A program made the translations under genes and the position numbers. From contig JAAOMT010000088.1 in NCBI GenBank assembly GCA_016748015.1, positions 290,286 through 354,285 of the forward strand: a stretch of 64,000 bases of DNA, written 5' to 3'. Position 1 is the stretch's first letter. Every line of letters begins with the position of its first letter. Below, piece by piece: positions 59,301-64,000 of the stretch. Origin of the DNA: Geosiphon pyriformis (taxonomy: Eukaryota; Glomeromycota; Glomeromycetes; Archaeosporales; Geosiphonaceae). The notes beneath the pieces are model-generated. The model was not told the origin of the DNA. It ran no database searches and worked only from the letters and a program-made list of their open reading frames with translations.

Positions 59301-61018
59301 TAAGAGTGAACACTTCAAACAATTTTTTAGCGGGTGTGGTTCGTATATTTCTTGACAACAAGCTGTCTTTGGATAACAGGATTCCCTGTGCCTTTTGCTC
59401 TCCTGGCCATTTTCCTATGTCATTGGTATTGGGTGATTTTTTGTATTTCAATGTGGTTTGCTCCTTGAAGATTGCTGATGTGGCATATGATGACCAACTT
59501 CTGGACAAAAATAGTTTTATTGTTAGTTGGTGTACATTTTGCCAATGGAAAAAACTTGGTTCTAAAGGCCCCATGCCTTTATGGTTTTTGAAGACCTCTG
59601 CTTACTTGAGTAATTGTTTGCATGCTCCCCTTCCCACGAGTTTAGCTTCTGTCTGTGCTAGTGTTTTGGATTCAACATCTTTTGCCAACATTCGTGAAAA
59701 GATTCATGGATTGTGGACTGATGAGATTGATGTTTATACTGACAGTTCTCTTAGAAGTTTGGGTATGTTTCAGGTGGCGTGTGGTGCTGCCATTTATTTT
59801 CCTGGCTTGAACAAAGATTTAGGAGTGGAGGTACGTGGTGTGCTGTCTTCAACCCTGGCTGAATTACAGGCTGTTGTCCTGACTTTGGAGTGCATTCCCG
59901 CCTCTGTTTCAGTGGCTTTGTACACGAATAGTCAAGCAGTTATCGATGCATGTGTGGCTGAATTGGGTCTGTTACAGCCAGATTGTCGCAATAGTTGCTG
60001 GATAGAAAGGCGTCATGTAGTTAATTTGATTGAATCCAAAGATCTGACTGTCCACTGAATCAAGGTCAAAAGTCATGCTGGCATTGTTGGTAATATTTTG
60101 GCTGACATTCTTGCTGAACAGGCTGCACACTCTGGAGTCTTTCTCCCTGCCAGGATTAATTGTAGATATGTGGTTGCTAATGGCAGGCCAGTTTCCAGTA
60201 ATGCCCACCATTTTGTACATGACATTTTTCATTCTATTTGCAAGTTTCAGTGGGAGGTGGGTCCTGGCCAAGGGATTGTGTCTTGTTTATTTGGTCTGGT
60301 TGTCAATTGGAATAGTACTACTCTAGTTTGGCACCCTGACTTTCATATGCTCTTTGGGAGTACATGTCGAGCCACTGCTGCTCTTCATACGTACTTCATG
60401 AAAGCTGTTCATTTCAGGTTGCCTGTTGTTATTCAAAAGAGGTTGTATAATAAGGATTATCCTGGTGTGTCTTGTCTGTTTTGTGGTAATGTGAAACTCC
60501 CAGATCATGGTTTTACTTGTGTTAAGGATGCTTCTGTGTAGTCAGATATTTTGGGTGATTTTGGTGGTTTGTGGAGAACTCTGATGGGTCCTAATCTACT
60601 GTCGCCATCTTTTGTACTGCAAGATCTCTCTCTGGGAGTGTCTGATGTTGGGTTGTATTCGGTTTTTTGCAAGGGATTTGTTCTCAAGAGTTGGATGGAT
60701 GAGACCACTGCTTCTTTCAGTGACAAGAAAAAAGCGGCTGTTGTGGTGGTGGATTTTGTTTGTCGTTTGGCTAAGAGTTATAGAACAAACCTCTGGCTCT
60801 TTAGAACTAAGTTCAGATCTGACATGGAAAGAAGTGATTTGATTGGTGATGATGTTATTGTGGCCAGTGCTCTTGGTGTGGGTGCTCCACCTCTCTCAGC
60901 TGGCATGGTCCGCCTTATTAGTATACTAGATTCTTTTGACGTCGGTTTCGGTTTTAGGGGTAGGTTCTCGTTTTTGTCTGGTGCTGTTCATAGAGTTAGT
61001 GTTTTGATAAGTGCATAG
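56333..61018 (+). pseudogene. LINE-2 ORF2: APE, RT, RNase H and CCHC; eight stops, one frame
   Basis: About 1,560 codons in a single frame. MTSFIWKIAMCNVRGMNNPA opens an APE endonuclease (VTETKL, VVLGGDFNEDN, VLDYILVSDS). RT follows: NLPDGKAVGLSGITNELWKH, AWVSMIPKPYDWDG, motif A DMCKVYDSVSW, motif C region AFVNDTIW. RNase H (about 59733-60130) has YTDSS, AELQAVVL, a D-to-N change in YTNSQAV and SHAGIVGNILAD. The C-terminal motif CLFCGNVKLPDHGFTC (60474-60521) is intact. Stops are TAG 56711 (Gln in LINE-1), TAG 56885 (Trp), TGA 58013 (Trp), TGA 58346 (Arg), TGA 59048 (Trp), TGA 59222 (Arg), TGA 60056 (Trp) and TAG 60539 (Trp). The true stop is TAG. Confidence 0.9.
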
Positions 61019-61209
61019 TATTGCCTTGATTGGCTTAAGTGGCCAGTCATATGTAGCAAATACATGAACCATGTTTAGTTGGCTACTTTTTTTTGTAACT
61101 TATTCTAGATTTTGGTTGGGCTGCACTCGTTAATAAATAAATAAATAAAAATAAAATAAAATAAAATAATTATATGTTTAATAGTGTTTTTACTTAAAAA
61201 AAAAGTTTT

Positions 61210-61560
61210 AATAGTTAAAATTTTATTATAATATATATGACCAAATTTTATTTTAAATTTAAAACAGACAATATTCTTAAAAATACCAACCAAAAAATTA
61301 ACAAAATTATTAAAAACAGATATTATAAAAAACAAATTTTTTTCTATTTAAAATTTTTGTATGTATTTTTATTTAGAAAAATAAAAACCAAAATAACCAA
61401 AAAACTAATAAACTTTATAACAAACTTAACAAAGTAATTAAGCTTGAAATTTGAAATTCAAAAATTTAATTTAAATTTAAAGCAAGATTAATAACAAAAA
61501 TAACCAAAAAAAAACAAAAAAAAAGCCAAAAAAACAAAAACCATAATATAAAATTTATTA
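61210..61560 (-). mobile_element. LINE-7: eroded LINE ORF2 piece beside LINE-2
   Basis: On the minus strand, GTTAATTTTTTGGTTGGTAT (near 61300) matches the ORF2 segment GTTAACAATTTTTTGGCTGG of LINE-3 (NNFLAG). About 0.2 kb upstream, TTATTAATCTTGCTTTAAAT matches TTATTAATTTTGCCAACTCT of LINE-1. Order and rough spacing agree. G and C are nearly absent. It lies directly against the 3' tail of LINE-2, so LINE-2 may have landed in it, but I could not find the other half on the far side. Confidence 0.55.
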
Positions 61561-62340
61561 TTAACAAAAAATAACACAAAAAATTTGAAATTAACAATAA
61601 ACTTAATAAATAATTTAAGAGAAAGAAACAATAATACTTTATAGTTAACAAACAAATAATCTAAATTTTAATACTTATAACAATAATAATATTTAAAAGT
61701 TTTTTACCAAAAATAATATTTGTATAAAGTACTAGTTTTTATAATAATTAGATACAAAAATTTATAAAACTTAAATATTATAACAGTAAAGTATTAATAA
61801 CAATAAAAATTAGAGAAATAAAAATAAAACAAATATAATTATTAACTTAAAAAATTATATCACTAATTTTAAAAGCAATATAACCAAAAAAAAATTGATT
61901 AATTTAATTTTAAAATTGTTTTTTAAAGTAATAATTTTTTTTGATTGAATAAAAAAAAAATTCTAACATTATTTTTTTAATTAGCACAAACTAATTATTA
62001 AAAGTAGCAACAATAAATAAAAAGTTCTTAAAATTAACAACAGTATATTATTACAAATTAAGAAAAAAAAATTTGTAATTTTAAGTACTAATTAAGAAAA
62101 AAAAACTATTTATAACAATATTATTAATAATAATTAAAAAGATTTTAGAAGCAAAATTTATATAAATAAATTTAATATTGTTTTTTAAAACTGACTTAAG
62201 CTTAACAAAGCCAAATATTAAATAAAACAGTATTATGATTTAAGAATTTAGCAAAAGAATTATAAAATAATATAAATTATCCAATCATAATATAGTACAG
62301 TAATAATCCTAAAAAAATAATGATTAATATAATAGCAAGC

Positions 62341-62409
62341 ACCAACTGATAATAGTGGTCAACACTAACTAGTAATAGTGACCAATACCAACTGATAATA
62401 GTAATAAAC
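62341..62409. repeat. 23-bp x 3 tandem repeat
   Basis: Three adjacent 23-bp units built on ACYAACTGATAATAGT with variable last bases (GGTCAAC, GACCAAT, AATAAAC). Non-coding. Confidence 0.85.
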
Positions 62410-63664
62410 ACCAGGTTGAAATACCAAAAAAAAATTATTACAATGTGTTTTCTTGTAAAACTACAAACATGTATATATACAGTAGCTTTAATATTGAGAA
62501 AAACAATATCATCTAACAAAATTATTATCTTCTAGTCTTTACTTTTAAAAATAAATATTCACAAAAACCTTTAATTAAAAAAAAACGAAATAGAATATTA
62601 AAAACTGAATCTAATGTGTTAAGAAACTTACTTGTATTATTTATTGAATAAAACTATCATTCATTAGCTGAATCTCTTGGAAGAATAATTTCTAATTAAG
62701 ATTATTCATGTTGTTACTAATTGATAAAAGCTTTATTGTGAGAATTAGGAAAAGTGCTAAAGACCATTAACATTCTGTATTTTTAGATTAGAAAAACACA
62801 TTAAGCAATTGCAAAGATAGTCTTAGAAAAAACTCCAGACAGCAGATAGATTTCAGTTCAGCCTCTGAGAAGGAGTACATAAATATACACAACAATTAGG
62901 AATTAAGAAATAACTTACATCATGATATTAAAGAAAAAGCCTTTAGTATAACAGTAACATTATTACACAAATAGAATTAAGAAACTTACAAGAGATTGAT
63001 TGCAATTAAAATAAGATATTGGCAATTAAATATACCAAGAAAACCATTCTGTAACAACAGATAATTAACTAAGACCAATTTAATTTTAAACATAATATTA
63101 AACATTAAAATAAAAACTATTTATTTAGAAAACTTTTAACAATTAGAAATTATTTTTTAAACATTATTAAAAACAGTATCAAAAAACAAAAAACAAAAAA
63201 TTAATTTGGTTTTTATTTGATTAGTCTAATTCTTAAAATTAAATAACTTAATAGATTATTTTGTTTTTAAAATTAGTAATAATCTGTTAAAAGACATTAT
63301 ATTTAATAATACAACTAATAATTGATTTTAACTTATCTTAAAAAATATGCTATTGTTATTATTATTTATATTAAAAAAAGAGCTGGTTGTTATTAAAGAG
63401 ATTTTATCTGAAATTACAAAAAAGTTTAATATAATAATAGCAAATATAAATAATTACTACTGTTTTTTTGAATCTTTGGCTTTTTTGACTATTTGTAAAA
63501 AATAATATTATTATTAATAATAAAAACAAAAAAACCAACTTGTTAATTAATTTATTGTTGAAAACCTTAAAGTTCTTAAAAAAAGTAAAAACAATATTAG
63601 AACTAATTTAAATATATTGTTATTTAAATAAAAAAACTGATTAAAAATTTATTAAAAAATTATG

Positions 63665-63740
63665 TTTAATATATAATAATATAAAATAATACATAATAAC
63701 ATAAAATAATACATGATAATATAAAATAACACAAAATAAT
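63665..63740. repeat. About 20-bp x 3 AT-rich tandem repeat
   Basis: The unit ATAATATAAAATAATAC recurs at roughly 20-bp spacing with single-base changes and fades into similar AT sequence. Confidence 0.65.
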
Positions 63741-64000
63741 TAACAATAATATAGAATAATTATTTATAATATAAAAAAACAAAACAATAATTAATGATAA
63801 CAAGCAATTAAAAACAATTTTATAAAACTAAAAAATATGTATAAAAATAAATAGTTGTAACAAACAAAAAGAACAGAATTAAATTTATTTCAATTTATTT
63901 AAAAAAACCTTAAACCAATCTTTTCTATTATTTGTTTATATATTTTACTACTTAAATAAAAATAATATTATTTTTTTTAATCTTATAATTCTAAACTTAT

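Larger units (their letters stand above)
54330..61172 (+). mobile_element. LINE-2: near full-length non-LTR retrotransposon, inactivated
   Basis: Sister copy of LINE-1. It begins AATCTTTCTCTCTTACTCCC, carries ORF1 (54444-56336), overlapping ORF2 (56333-61018), and a 3' UTR ending GGGCTGCACTCGTTAATAAA with an AAATA-type tail. Together the two ORFs hold ten nonsense codons and no frameshift. The sequence directly 3' of the tail is an older LINE in the opposite orientation (LINE-7). Confidence 0.9.
61561..64000. other. AT desert to the window end
   Basis: No gene. Open frames are composition artefacts. Two short tandem arrays are listed separately. The 5' part of LINE-7 may extend into it, but I could not align it. 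Confidence 0.55.

Noticed and set aside
24673-61018. TGA read as Trp (alternative genetic code) to explain intact-frame LINEs
   Set aside because: ARPC1 ends with TGA and LINE ORF1 itself ends with TGA. Trp is also replaced by TAG and TAA, and host genes encode Trp with TGG. Mutation explains the pattern better.

Overview
This is an AT-rich eukaryotic window, most likely from an early-diverging fungus of the arbuscular mycorrhizal type (Glomeromycotina). The reasons are short introns of about 50-95 nt with GT-AG ends, fungal-type housekeeping genes, a Crinkler-like N-terminal fragment, and LINE retrotransposons whose RT/RNase H proteins look like those I remember from such fungi. The genus cannot be fixed from sequence alone. 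The window alternates islands of spliced genes of normal composition with deserts made almost only of A and T.

Genic islands. Positions 1-2836 (+) hold the 3' part of MAD1, the spindle checkpoint coiled coil. Positions 7979-19000 hold CLASRP-type SR protein (-), a CHO1-type phosphatidylserine synthase (+) and CTF4/And-1/Mcl1 replisome adaptor (-). They are followed by a SANT plus U-box protein (+, 19208-21658) and a possible 53-codon two-exon gene. CLASRP/CHO1 and CTF4/SANT-U-box are divergent pairs, each sharing an upstream region of about 0.55 kb. Positions 50042-51811 (-) hold ARPC1 of the Arp2/3 complex, followed by a broken Crinkler-like N-terminal domain (52318-52552, -). All of these are core cell functions (mitosis, splicing, lipid synthesis, replication, actin) and do not form a pathway.

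Mobile DNA. Much of the rest is one LINE superfamily: ORF1 has an RRM-like fold and a CCHC knuckle; ORF2 has APE endonuclease, RT, RNase H and a C-terminal CCHC. Two near-complete copies lie on + (22682-29494 and 54330-61172). One older copy on - (42145-49708) is split by a solo LTR. A fourth copy on - (about 37850-40694) keeps only its 5' half and is split by a second solo LTR of the same family. There is also a short LINE 3' tail (34776-34876). Careful reading shows that at least three stretches of the AT deserts (6600-7200, 35570-37690 and 61210-61560) are LINE ORF2 sequence in which almost every G and C has been lost.

The most striking observation is how these elements decay. The long LINE copies keep one reading frame across ORF1 and across ORF2, with no frameshift that I could find, yet carry many nonsense codons, mostly at Trp, Gln and Arg positions. 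That points to a C-to-T (G-to-A) mutational process and a graded series from recognisable LINE to AT desert. Other items are an ORF1/ORF2 stop-start overlap, a substituted RT catalytic motif in all three copies, a 175-bp foldback element and several tandem repeats. No tRNA, rRNA or CRISPR array was seen.
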